Position numbers and translations under genes: made by a program. From Fibrobacter sp. UWP2 (GTDB taxonomy: Bacteria; Fibrobacterota; Fibrobacteria; Fibrobacterales; Fibrobacteraceae), in assembly GCF_900141705.1 (NCBI RefSeq), contig NZ_FQYM01000001.1:310001-374000 (forward strand): a stretch of 64,000 bases of DNA. The letters are read 5' to 3'. Of the stretch, positions 9,227 to 16,837 are shown piece after piece. Below the pieces are notes generated by a model. That model was not told where the DNA came from. It saw only the letters and a program-made list of their open reading frames with translations, and searched no databases. Position 1 is the stretch's first letter. Every line of letters begins with the position of its first letter.

Positions 9227-10018
9227 TTAAACTTCTCCGTTCATCTTTTTACGCACGGGAATCCCCGCCTTGAGCATTTCGCCCTTGATGCCCGGGACCG
9301 TGTAATCGCCAAAGTGCACCATCGAGGCGACCAGGGCCGCATCGGCACTGGTCTTGCGGAACAGGTCCACAATGTGCTCCGGCGTGCCCGCGCCACCGCT
9401 TGCAATCACAGGCACCTGCACCGCTTTCGCAATCATGTCGGTAATGCAGAGCTCGTAGCCGTTCTTTACGCCATCGGTATCGATAGAGTTGAGGCAAATC
9501 TCGCCCACTCCCAGGTCTTCGGCCTTCTTGGCCCATTCAAGGGCGTCAATGCCCATGGCCTGGCGTCCACCGCGGATATAGACCTCGTAACCGCTCGGAA
9601 TCTTTTCGGAAACGCCCACGAACTTGGCGTCCATGCCCAGCACCACGCACTGGCGCCCAAAGGCCTTCGCCCCCTCGGCAATGATCTCGGGATGGAGAAC
9701 GGCCAAACTGTTCACGCTCACCTTCTCGGCACCGGCAAGCAGCGCCTGGTGCATGTCGTCGAGGTTGCGGATGCCGCCACCCACCGCGAACGGGATAAAC
9801 ACGCGTTTCGCTATCTGGCGGATCATTTCCATGTCGCAGGGGCGGTTCTCGGCGCTCGCGGTAATATCGTAAAAAACGAGTTCGTCCACACCGTCGTCGC
9901 TATAGCGGGCTCCCATCTCCACGGGGTCGCCAATATCGATATTGCCCTTAAATTTCACGCCCTTCGTCACCTTGCGGTCACGAACATCCAAGCACACAAT
10001 CAAACGTTTGGTAAGCAT
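9227..10018 (-). CDS. hisF: Imidazole glycerol phosphate synthase cyclase subunit HisF
   Basis: A 263-residue (beta-alpha)8 barrel that makes imidazole-glycerol phosphate and AICAR using ammonia from HisH. The catalytic aspartates are in CLDVRD near the N-terminus and in LNSIDTDG in the second half. Phosphate-binding loops FAVGGGIR and IASGGAG are present. The gene is separated from the rest of the histidine genes in this window. Upstream there are only 41 bp to the trx stop, mostly a terminator, so expression probably depends on read-through from trx or a promoter not visible here. Confidence 0.95.
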   Translation of the reverse strand: MLTKRLIVCLDVRDRKVTKGVKFKGNIDIGDPVEMGARYSDDGVDELVFYDITASAENRPCDMEMIRQIAKRVFIPFAVGGGIRNLDDMHQALLAGAEKVSVNSLAVLHPEIIAEGAKAFGRQCVVLGMDAKFVGVSEKIPSGYEVYIRGGRQAMGIDALEWAKKAEDLGVGEICLNSIDTDGVKNGYELCITDMIAKAVQVPVIASGGAGTPEHIVDLFRKTSADAALVASMVHFGDYTVPGIKGEMLKAGIPVRKKMNGEV

Positions 10019-10031
10019 AGTTCAAAAATAG

Positions 10032-10054
10032 AAAAAAGCCCGCCGAGGCGGGCT
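10032..10054 (-). terminator. Intrinsic terminator downstream of trx
   Basis: On the minus strand a 7-bp GC stem (GCCCGCC / GGCGGGC, two-base loop) is followed by a U-run. It lies between the thioredoxin stop and the hisF start codon and so may control read-through into hisF-tldD. Confidence 0.85.
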
Positions 10055-10059
10055 CCATT

Positions 10060-10383
10060 CTAAAGGTTCTTGTCGATTACGCCCTTGAGCGTCGCCTTGG
10101 GCACGGCGCCCACGACGTTGCCGACCTCGACCCCATTCTTGAAGAGCTTCATGTTGGGGATGTTGGTAATGCCAAAGCGCATGCAAATGTCGCGGGAACC
10201 GTCGGCATCCACGTCCATCTTGGCGATGATCGCCTTGTCCTTGTACTCGTCGGCGAGTTCGTCGATAATCGGGCCCATCATTTGGCACGGACGGCACCAA
10301 GTCGCCCAAAAGTCCACAAAGACCAACTGGCCAGAACTGATGGCTTTATCAAAATTTTCTGCGGTAAGGTGAATAGCAGGCAT
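10060..10383 (-). CDS. trxA: Thioredoxin with WCRPC active site
   Basis: A 107-residue single-domain cytoplasmic thioredoxin. The fold motifs VDFWATWCRPC (active site about residues 28-38), the MDVDAD strand and the cis-proline loop (TNIPNMKLF) are present. The dithiol is CRPC instead of the usual CGPC, and the residue after the cis-proline is Asn rather than Thr. Both differences can shift redox potential or specificity. There is no signal peptide. A strong terminator follows. The symbol reflects the family; which of several thioredoxins this is cannot be told. Confidence 0.85.
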   Translation of the reverse strand: MPAIHLTAENFDKAISSGQLVFVDFWATWCRPCQMMGPIIDELADEYKDKAIIAKMDVDADGSRDICMRFGITNIPNMKLFKNGVEVGNVVGAVPKATLKGVIDKNL

Positions 10384-10416
10384 AATGTTCCCCAGTTTTT
10401 CTTTAAAATAGCAAAT

Positions 10417-11100
10417 TTAGAAGGCGAATCCCATCATGAAGTTGATGGTATAGCCAAAACCAATCGCCGTGACATCTTCCACGTCGTCCTCGTTTTCGCC
10501 CTTGGCGGTATAGCTCGAGTAGCCGTAGCCAACATCGCTGGCCAAAGTGAAATGGCCATCCAGGAACTTGTAACCCACAACCACATAGAAACCGAACCCG
10601 TCTACAGAAACCGATTCGTCATCGGAATGGTCATGTTCGTACTCGTAGTCCAGACCCAAGTGCATATACTCGAACTCCGGTTCCACGTACACGCCCTTGT
10701 GCCCGCCGTTAAGATAGTAGCGGACGCCACCCATAATGCCGAACATGTAGAGTTCCAGATTCTCATCGTCGTCATCGTCCGTAAACTCGGCGTCCAATAC
10801 GTAGGGGCGTAAAATAAACGAGAAATTTTCCGTTATGCCGGCTTCAAACGTAAGGTACACCATCGGGATATCGATTAGGGAGAAAATGAAAAGGGAAATC
10901 GGGTGGATCGAGATGGCAAAGCGGTTCTCATTGCTTTTGACCTCGTTGATGTTCACCACCGGGGTCTCGGGGGCAGGCGCTCCCGAAGTGTACTGGGACA
11001 TGTCCTCGTACTGGGTTTCTTCGGTAGGAGCGGGAGCATAGGCATCCTGAGCAAAAGAAATAACTGCCGACGCCAAAAAGAGAACAATCCATTTTTTCAT
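10417..11100 (-). CDS. Predicted outer-membrane beta-barrel protein
   Basis: A 227-residue protein with a signal peptide (MKKWIVLFLASAVISFAQDAYA), a Pro/Glu/Thr-rich stretch to about residue 55, then alternating hydrophobic strands (FSFILRPYVLDAEF, GVYVEPEFEYMHLGLDYEYEH, GFYVVVGYKFLDGHF) ending in GYTINFMMGFAF, an aromatic C-terminus typical of barrel proteins. Several acidic loops (DDDDDEN, EHDHSDDES) could bind cations. No named family is recognised. An AAGGA ribosome site and a promoter-like TTGACA element precede it. Confidence 0.7.
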   Translation of the reverse strand: MKKWIVLFLASAVISFAQDAYAPAPTEETQYEDMSQYTSGAPAPETPVVNINEVKSNENRFAISIHPISLFIFSLIDIPMVYLTFEAGITENFSFILRPYVLDAEFTDDDDDENLELYMFGIMGGVRYYLNGGHKGVYVEPEFEYMHLGLDYEYEHDHSDDESVSVDGFGFYVVVGYKFLDGHFTLASDVGYGYSSYTAKGENEDDVEDVTAIGFGYTINFMMGFAF

Positions 11101-11125
11101 AAGAATTCCTTGTTAAGCACCCGTA

Positions 11126-11153
11126 AAGTTAGAATAATGCTATAAAATGTCAA
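11126..11153 (-). promoter_or_regulatory. Candidate promoter of the barrel gene
   Basis: On the minus strand a consensus TTGACA is followed after 16 bp by TAACTT, in the 55-bp gap behind the upstream lipoprotein gene. The -35 is excellent and the -10 moderate. Confidence 0.35.
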
Positions 11154-11155
11154 TA

Positions 11156-12826
11156 TCAATAAATCAGGCGCATCCAGTCCACAACGAGGGTCGCGCCCTT
11201 TTTACCCACGTAAAAGTTCCCGGCGGCGCTTGACGCCATCACCACGCGCACGTGCGTCACGGTTTCCGATCCGTCCCCCTGGACCAGGGCGTTGTTGATG
11301 GCGCTCTTGTTCTTGGAGCGGAGTCCCTCGGCAAACACCGACGAATTCTCGATGGGGGACCCTTCCAGCGGTTCCCCGTACTTGAGTTTGAGACGCACCG
11401 TGCGAAACCCTCCGTCACGGGCTTCTGAAACGTCCACCACATCGGGATTTTCACGGCCCGTATTGTCGCCGGTGGTCGAGCGGAACCACGCCGAGGCAAC
11501 CAGCGTGTTCACATCGCTTGCCTTGCGGTCCACGTTGCGGTCGCCGGTCCTGTTTTCCAAAAGAATATAGAGGTCGCAGCTGTCGCCCAGCCCCTCGTAC
11601 GAGAAGGCGAACTCCACGTATTCGGGACGTGCCGCGAACTTGCGCCCAAAGTTGATGAGTTCATTGCCGTCAGGCCAGGTAGAGGAACTGGCCATAGAAA
11701 GAGTGCTTACATTATTGGGGTTGAAGTCCGCCGTGTAAAGGCTTCCGCTAGCCACCTTGCCCAACAATTCATTCGTCGCCATCTTTGCCCCGATGACTCC
11801 GTTCGAGGAATACTTGGTGGTGGTCGTCAAAACCGTATTCGCGTTGTTCCAAATGCTGTCGGGCTGCGAGTCGTCGCTTTTCCATGTATCGAAGTCGGAT
11901 CCCGGCAACTGATAGCCAGCCTTGACGGTGTAAGTCCTTTTTGCCTTACCAAGCGAAACAGTCACTTCCTTGTTGCCGCTAAAGTCGTAGGTTTCATTCA
12001 GTTCAATATCGCACTCGGCACCTTCCGTGATTTCGAGCTCAGTCACTTCCAGGTCGCTCAGGTCGACCCGGAAACCGAGGGAATCTACATGCCAGTGGTA
12101 CATCATTTTGCCGTCCACATCAAAGCTATCCAACTCGGCGGCCACTCCGGCAATTTTCAGCGAGAGGATTTCGGGCATCTCCCCCCGTTCTTCTGCAGAA
12201 CTGGAACACTCGGGCTCTTCTCCTGAGGAACTGCTGGAACCGTCCTTAGAGCTACTAGACTTGTCTGTTGAATCGCTCGACTTTGTCGTGGAGCTGCTCG
12301 ACTTGTCTTTTTCCGAACTGCTGGACGTTTCCTTCGCCGAACTACTGGACTTCGCCTTGGAGCTGCTTGATTTCGGTTCTGCGCCCGGTATGACAAATTC
12401 AATTTTCCACAGGCTGGGATTCCCGCTCTCGGACAAAATAACGACATAAACTACCTGGTCGTCAGGAATCCCTATTTTATCACCCTTGCTCAACGCCGTA
12501 CTGGAATAGGTGACCTTTTTCGCCAGGGAATCCAGCGCCGCGGAATCGGAGGGGAACTCGTCCATCTCGCCACGCACCAGGTGGAAAGTTGCAAAATGGC
12601 TCATATCGATAAAGTCAATCGTTACCGATTCCCACGGGTCCTCATCCTCCCCCCGTTCTTCCAGCGTTACCTTGATTCGATGTTCATCGGCATAGACCAT
12701 AGCAGAACCATCCTGCCCAACAAACCCAATGTCGTCCATCTTGTTGTAGTCCGATTCGCCAAAAGTGTCATAATCGGCGGAACACCCTACCAGCACAAGA
12801 ACAAGAGCCAATAGATAGTAATACAT
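11156..12826 (-). CDS. Ser-rich lipoprotein with C-terminal PCMD carbohydrate-type domain
   Basis: A 556-residue lipoprotein: a signal with lipobox LVGC (Cys15), an N-terminal globular part to about 150, a poly-Ser linker (repeated KSSSS/DKSSSS blocks, about 155-210), a small beta domain, and a C-terminal domain beginning LPGSDFDTWKSD that resembles the PCMD (putative carbohydrate metabolism) beta-sandwich found on cell-surface proteins. The C-terminal strand ends VVDWMRLIY. The linker type is common on Fibrobacter surface proteins. The upstream barrel gene ends 10 bp before it, so the two are probably co-transcribed. Glycan binding is inferred. Confidence 0.72.
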   Translation of the reverse strand: MYYYLLALVLVLVGCSADYDTFGESDYNKMDDIGFVGQDGSAMVYADEHRIKVTLEERGEDEDPWESVTIDFIDMSHFATFHLVRGEMDEFPSDSAALDSLAKKVTYSSTALSKGDKIGIPDDQVVYVVILSESGNPSLWKIEFVIPGAEPKSSSSKAKSSSSAKETSSSSEKDKSSSSTTKSSDSTDKSSSSKDGSSSSSGEEPECSSSAEERGEMPEILSLKIAGVAAELDSFDVDGKMMYHWHVDSLGFRVDLSDLEVTELEITEGAECDIELNETYDFSGNKEVTVSLGKAKRTYTVKAGYQLPGSDFDTWKSDDSQPDSIWNNANTVLTTTTKYSSNGVIGAKMATNELLGKVASGSLYTADFNPNNVSTLSMASSSTWPDGNELINFGRKFAARPEYVEFAFSYEGLGDSCDLYILLENRTGDRNVDRKASDVNTLVASAWFRSTTGDNTGRENPDVVDVSEARDGGFRTVRLKLKYGEPLEGSPIENSSVFAEGLRSKNKSAINNALVQGDGSETVTHVRVVMASSAAGNFYVGKKGATLVVDWMRLIY

Positions 12827-12836
12827 CTTGCGCCTC

Positions 12837-13625
12837 CTAGAAGAAGTATACCAGCGAGAAGTCCAGCGCCAGCAGGTTGATGGTGAAATTCACAATGTTG
12901 TAATTGATTGTACTGCGGGTCTCGTCATTTTCCTCAACCTCAATAATATTGGAACTCAACCCCAAAAGTCCCACCGAAGTTTCAAAGGCAAACCGGTTGA
13001 GGACCATAATGCAAAGTCCCGGATTGATACCCGCCTTGATGGACCAGGAGCGGTTACGCGTCTTGGTGATTTCTTCACCGTCGTCCGTTTGCGAGATCCC
13101 GTAAGAGTACTCCACCGAGATGGAAGTCTCGTTAAAGAAATAAATTATATGGGAATCAAAGACCTTCAGGTAGTTTTTGAGGAAGGGCTGAATGAAGAAC
13201 CCGTTACTCACGTACTGGCTGTGTTGCGCCAAGTCGAGAACATCCTCCATAAAAGCGAAATCGATATCGAACCAGGTCCTGGAATAACCCACATGCGCCC
13301 CCAACGCCATGGCGTCCCTCAAAAAATACCCGCCAAAAAGTTCCGCCGTAAACGTATAGCCTTCGCCCTCGTAAACATCGCCTATGAGAATATTCAGGGG
13401 GTCGTCCGCCGACTCCGCCTGGATAAGCGAGAGCGTGGCTCCACTAAAAATGCGCCCCCGCGAAATGGCCTCGTCCTTGTTTACAGGAATCAAGGCGTCA
13501 AAAAGGCCTCCCGCCTTCTTTTTTTCGGCAGGAGCCGGCGAACTCGTTTCGGCCTTGGGAGCCTCTTGCGCAAAAGCCCCCTGGAACAGGACAAGGGTCA
13601 ACAATACAAGAATAAAACGGGTCAT
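12837..13625 (-). CDS. Predicted outer-membrane protein, unknown family
   Basis: A 262-residue exported protein with signal peptide MTRFILVLLTLVLFQGAFA, a short Ala/Pro/Lys-rich linker, then a strand-rich body (YTFTAELFGGYFLRDAMALGAHVGYSRTW, SISVEYSYG, INLLALDFSLVYFF) with an aromatic C-terminus, consistent with a barrel. The open frame continues 22 codons further upstream, but that segment is the terminator of the preceding gene, so the ATG at the signal peptide is preferred; an ATG two codons upstream is also possible. First gene of a pair with the PCMD lipoprotein. Confidence 0.66.
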   Translation of the reverse strand: MTRFILVLLTLVLFQGAFAQEAPKAETSSPAPAEKKKAGGLFDALIPVNKDEAISRGRIFSGATLSLIQAESADDPLNILIGDVYEGEGYTFTAELFGGYFLRDAMALGAHVGYSRTWFDIDFAFMEDVLDLAQHSQYVSNGFFIQPFLKNYLKVFDSHIIYFFNETSISVEYSYGISQTDDGEEITKTRNRSWSIKAGINPGLCIMVLNRFAFETSVGLLGLSSNIIEVEENDETRSTINYNIVNFTINLLALDFSLVYFF

Positions 13626-13639
13626 ACCCATAAAATAAA

Positions 13640-13669
13640 AGAAAACTCCCCAAAAGGGGGAGCTTTTTT
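13640..13669 (-). terminator. Intrinsic terminator of the double-FISUMP gene
   Basis: Minus-strand stem CTCCCC(C)/GGGGAG with an all-U loop and a long U-rich tail, 19 bp past the FISUMP stop and just before the next start codon. The tail on the other strand is also U-rich, so it may work in both directions. Confidence 0.82.
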
Positions 13670-13687
13670 CGCATTTATTGTTCCAAA

Positions 13688-15217
13688 TCACTTACGGACG
13701 GCATCCAAGACCTGTTTTTCGCTCAAAATGCAACGCACGCCGTACCCGTATCTTTTTTCGTAGTTCTGCTTTTGAAGGCCGGCCCCCTGGAAATACCACT
13801 CCGTGGCTCCAAGGGAATTGGCCTCCGTCGAAGTCCAGTAACGGGCCACATCATCGGAACGAGCCAAATGATATTCGGAGAATTCCCCTGTCGGGTAAGC
13901 CGAAAAGCCGGATTCATCCCGTGTCGAGCAGACGCGTCCCATTTCTTGAGCATCCTTCGAAATCAGGACGCACACGGACGTTTCCATTTTTTGGCTTGTA
14001 GCCAATAGGGTCGCCCAATCCTCGGTCGAAGGCAACTTCCAGCCGGCAGGGCATGCGCTATTGGCTGCATCAAAATCGTACAGGCAGCCACTGGCCGAAT
14101 CCTTTTCTACGAAGGGACAAGTGGAATAACCGTCCTCGGTTTCCGCAAACCGCAGGTTCTCGGCCATCCACACCTGTTCACCAATCACAACGACACGGTA
14201 CACGTTGCCGTCGCGGGCGTCCGTAAAGGCGTTGCAATCGTCGCAGTCGCCGGCCTTGGTCAAAAGACCCGACTTCCAGGTCGCCATGAACTCGTCGTAC
14301 TCCGCGACTGGTACAATCTTCGAAATTGAACTGCTGGAGGCTTCGACACTGGACGAAGAAACCTTCTCGCTGGACGAGGAAAATTCCTCACTGGATGACG
14401 AGAACATCGCGCTGGAAGAAGACAACATGCTTGAAGAAGAGACTACGCTGGACGAGGAACTGCGCTTTTCGCTGGACGAGGAAATTTTTTCGGATTCCAC
14501 GTAGGTATCGAGCCTTACATCATCTGCATCAGCTACACACCGCACCGCATAGCCCATTTTTTTGTCATATTCCTGCGAACCCCATACGGCGCTCGCGCTT
14601 GTAGTGAGAATGTACCATTCCACGGCGGCACTGCTATTCGCTTCGGTAGCGCTCCAATAGCGGGCGTAATCATCCGTTTTTAAAGTGCTAAAATATTCGC
14701 CGGTCGCCACGAGATTAAAGGAATCCTTGACCGACTCCCATTCCGACTTGATGGTTTTCCACTCATAATCTAGGGGCAAGTGCCATCCCTTGGGGCAGGT
14801 GGAATCGCCAGTGGCAGCCGCATAGGTATAGAGGCGCCCAGACTTTCCGCAATTAGAGCCTTTCCCGTCAATGCACCAGGAGCTATTCATCAAGTACGAA
14901 ACCTTGGACACGTCGTAATAGTTCAGGTTGTCGGCCATCCAAACCAGGTCTCCGACTTGAACCACGCGGTAAACGTGCCCGTCGCGCTCATCGGTAAAGG
15001 CGTTGAATTTGGCATCCTGCGCCAACGAGGAACTGGTCGTTTTACTTGACGACGAAGAGCTTTTGAGCTGCGCATCACTTGACGAGAAGGGGGAACTCAG
15101 GTTCTCCCACGGGTCATCGTTATCGTTGCGATTAGGGCCGAAACTATCGTCATCGCCGCAAGCCGCCAACAAGCCGCCCGCCAGAGCAACCGTCATCCAA
15201 AGACCACAAAAACGCAT
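13688..15217 (-). CDS. Lipoprotein with two FISUMP (TIGR02145) domains
   Basis: A 509-residue lipoprotein with lipobox LLAAC (Cys20). After a Ser-rich stretch come two copies of the Fibrobacter major paralogous domain, at about 75-235 and 330-500. Each has FTD.RDG..YRVV.(I/V)G..VWMA(D/E)NL at its start, a Cys-containing CP.GW.LP motif, and a YW(S/T)(A/T)TEANS...W block near its end. A poly-Ser linker (about 245-295) separates them. GGAG lies 8 bases before the ATG. The family is highly multiplied in Fibrobacter and its role is unknown; surface display on the outer membrane is likely. Confidence 0.85.
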   Translation of the reverse strand: MRFCGLWMTVALAGGLLAACGDDDSFGPNRNDNDDPWENLSSPFSSSDAQLKSSSSSSKTTSSSLAQDAKFNAFTDERDGHVYRVVQVGDLVWMADNLNYYDVSKVSYLMNSSWCIDGKGSNCGKSGRLYTYAAATGDSTCPKGWHLPLDYEWKTIKSEWESVKDSFNLVATGEYFSTLKTDDYARYWSATEANSSAAVEWYILTTSASAVWGSQEYDKKMGYAVRCVADADDVRLDTYVESEKISSSSEKRSSSSSVVSSSSMLSSSSAMFSSSSEEFSSSSEKVSSSSVEASSSSISKIVPVAEYDEFMATWKSGLLTKAGDCDDCNAFTDARDGNVYRVVVIGEQVWMAENLRFAETEDGYSTCPFVEKDSASGCLYDFDAANSACPAGWKLPSTEDWATLLATSQKMETSVCVLISKDAQEMGRVCSTRDESGFSAYPTGEFSEYHLARSDDVARYWTSTEANSLGATEWYFQGAGLQKQNYEKRYGYGVRCILSEKQVLDAVRK

Positions 15218-15264
15218 CTTTTGCTACTCCTTTTTTCAAATTTAACAACAGGATCCTGGACGGT

Positions 15265-16215
15265 TCAGCACCGTCCCGAAAAAACATTGACAAACAGCAG
15301 AAGTCCCGACATAAACACGAGAATGCCGCCCACAAGTGCCGCCGCAATGTGGATGTCGCTCGCAAAACGTCCAGAACGGACGGCCCCCTTGTCAATCCCC
15401 TTACTCATGGCGACCGCCGCTATACCGAACGAAACATTAGTCACCGTCATGCCGATGCAAATGAAGAGCGCGCCCAAAAGCGAAAGCAGAACCATCGAGT
15501 GGAGCAGGCAAAAGAGCACAATCAAGGCGACCGCCGGGCACGGGACGATCCCTGTCACTGCAGCGACAGCCATAATCTCTTTCCACGAGGCAGGAGTCGC
15601 GCGGTCCCTTTTTTCTGAGCGACGGAATCGGCGAACCAAGTCCCTTACGGCGATGGCAACAAGCAAAACGCCCGTCAGCATCACCAAGGCGTAGCTCGCC
15701 TTCTCAATGTTTTCGCGGGCAAATTCAAACGACGGGAATACCGTCGCCCGCATAACCAGATACAAAATCACAAGCAGCAGAACGGCACTCAGCGTATGGA
15801 TAAAGGTAATACTCGTCCCCAGGGCAATTCCCTGACGCCACCCACCCTTGCGCGCCAAAAAATAGCCCACCACAATCGACTTGCCATGACCCGGGCCAAG
15901 GGCATGGAGGATTCCGTATATGAAGCAGACCGCCAAGAAAGCCCAAATGACGCTCCAGTCGCCCGACTTCATCAGCGAGACTTTTTCGGTAATGACCTCG
16001 CGCAACTGCTTTTGGGCATTGGCGAAGCGATCCCAAAGACCAACCTCCTTCACCGCGGCACGGGCGCTTTGCAGTTCGGCAGTCGCCTCGACCTGCGCCG
16101 GGGCGTCCGTATTCACGCCCTCCACCGAGAAGCGCTTCTTGGTGGCTCCCGCAAAGAGGGCCACGCAACAAACCAGTACCAATACCAGCATTCGACGCAA
16201 GCGCAATCCAGTCAT
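15265..16215 (-). CDS. NicO-family metal transporter (nickel/cobalt-type), exported N-terminus
   Basis: A 316-residue membrane protein. A signal-like segment (residues 1-25) and a periplasmic helix (about 30-80) precede six or so transmembrane segments. The transporter signature HALGPGHGKSIVVGYFLA and the second motif GIVPCPAVALIV are those of the NicO/RcnA/HoxN-like family. The start overlaps the DUF1007 stop by four bases (ATGA), so the two are translationally coupled. This DUF1007-NicO pairing is common in Gram-negative bacteria and suggests uptake or efflux of a divalent metal; which metal cannot be read from sequence. Confidence 0.8.
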   Translation of the reverse strand: MTGLRLRRMLVLVLVCCVALFAGATKKRFSVEGVNTDAPAQVEATAELQSARAAVKEVGLWDRFANAQKQLREVITEKVSLMKSGDWSVIWAFLAVCFIYGILHALGPGHGKSIVVGYFLARKGGWRQGIALGTSITFIHTLSAVLLLVILYLVMRATVFPSFEFARENIEKASYALVMLTGVLLVAIAVRDLVRRFRRSEKRDRATPASWKEIMAVAAVTGIVPCPAVALIVLFCLLHSMVLLSLLGALFICIGMTVTNVSFGIAAVAMSKGIDKGAVRSGRFASDIHIAAALVGGILVFMSGLLLFVNVFSGRC

Positions 16216-16808
16216 TTCTTTTTATACCTCAAATAAAGCCCTTCTATCTCCGAACGGAATCCGCGAAACAGGGTCAACCCGTCCAGCGCATCCGAAAAAT
16301 ATTCCACCTCGAGCAATTCCGGGGAATCAACGTCCGAATTATCCATGTCCGTCGTCATCTGGATGTAGTTCGACGGGTCCGAGACGACTATGACCAACAT
16401 GGTGTAGTCCGCCGTCACCGGCACCGAGAAACCCACCGTAAAATCCAGGACCAGTTTGCGGTCCACAATCTTCGCCTTAAAATCCTGGATGCGTTCGGCC
16501 TTCAAAAAATCGGACTTGTACTGCACGTAATTGAAGTAATTGTTCTTCTCTATCGGTTCAAGAATCGCCGACTGCATCCAGCTGTTCTCGGAACTCGAGA
16601 GTTTGCCGTCCTTGTCCTTATCGGCAGAGGACATCATGGCCGCGCTGTACATTTCGTCGTAAACCCAGTGGTTCTTGATTCCCACAAATCCCTTCTCGCT
16701 AAAGAGAGCCTTCACCGTGACATCGGCAAACACGTGCGGGTGTGCCGATGACAACGACGAGAATACAGCCAGCAAGGCAATGGCGAATGTCAAAACATGC
16801 CGAGACAA
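16212..16808 (-). CDS. DUF1007 periplasmic protein, partner of the NicO transporter
   Basis: A 198-residue exported protein with a signal peptide ending SSA, directly followed by HPHVFADV, the histidine motif that starts mature DUF1007 proteins and could bind metal. An EF-hand-like acidic loop (DKDKDGKLSSSE) lies near residue 65. The start is TTG, chosen because AGGGG sits five bases upstream and the signal peptide begins there. Coupled by ATGA to the transporter gene; metal handling is inferred from the pairing. Confidence 0.75.
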   Translation of the reverse strand: MSRHVLTFAIALLAVFSSLSSAHPHVFADVTVKALFSEKGFVGIKNHWVYDEMYSAAMMSSADKDKDGKLSSSENSWMQSAILEPIEKNNYFNYVQYKSDFLKAERIQDFKAKIVDRKLVLDFTVGFSVPVTADYTMLVIVVSDPSNYIQMTTDMDNSDVDSPELLEVEYFSDALDGLTLFRGFRSEIEGLYLRYKKK

Positions 16809-16837
16809 GAATACCCCTGCAGCCTAAACATCCATTG

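Noticed and set aside
12157-12449. Ser-codon repeats as a CRISPR or minisatellite
   Set aside because: The repeats are irregular and encode a poly-Ser linker in frame; there are no spacers of uniform length.
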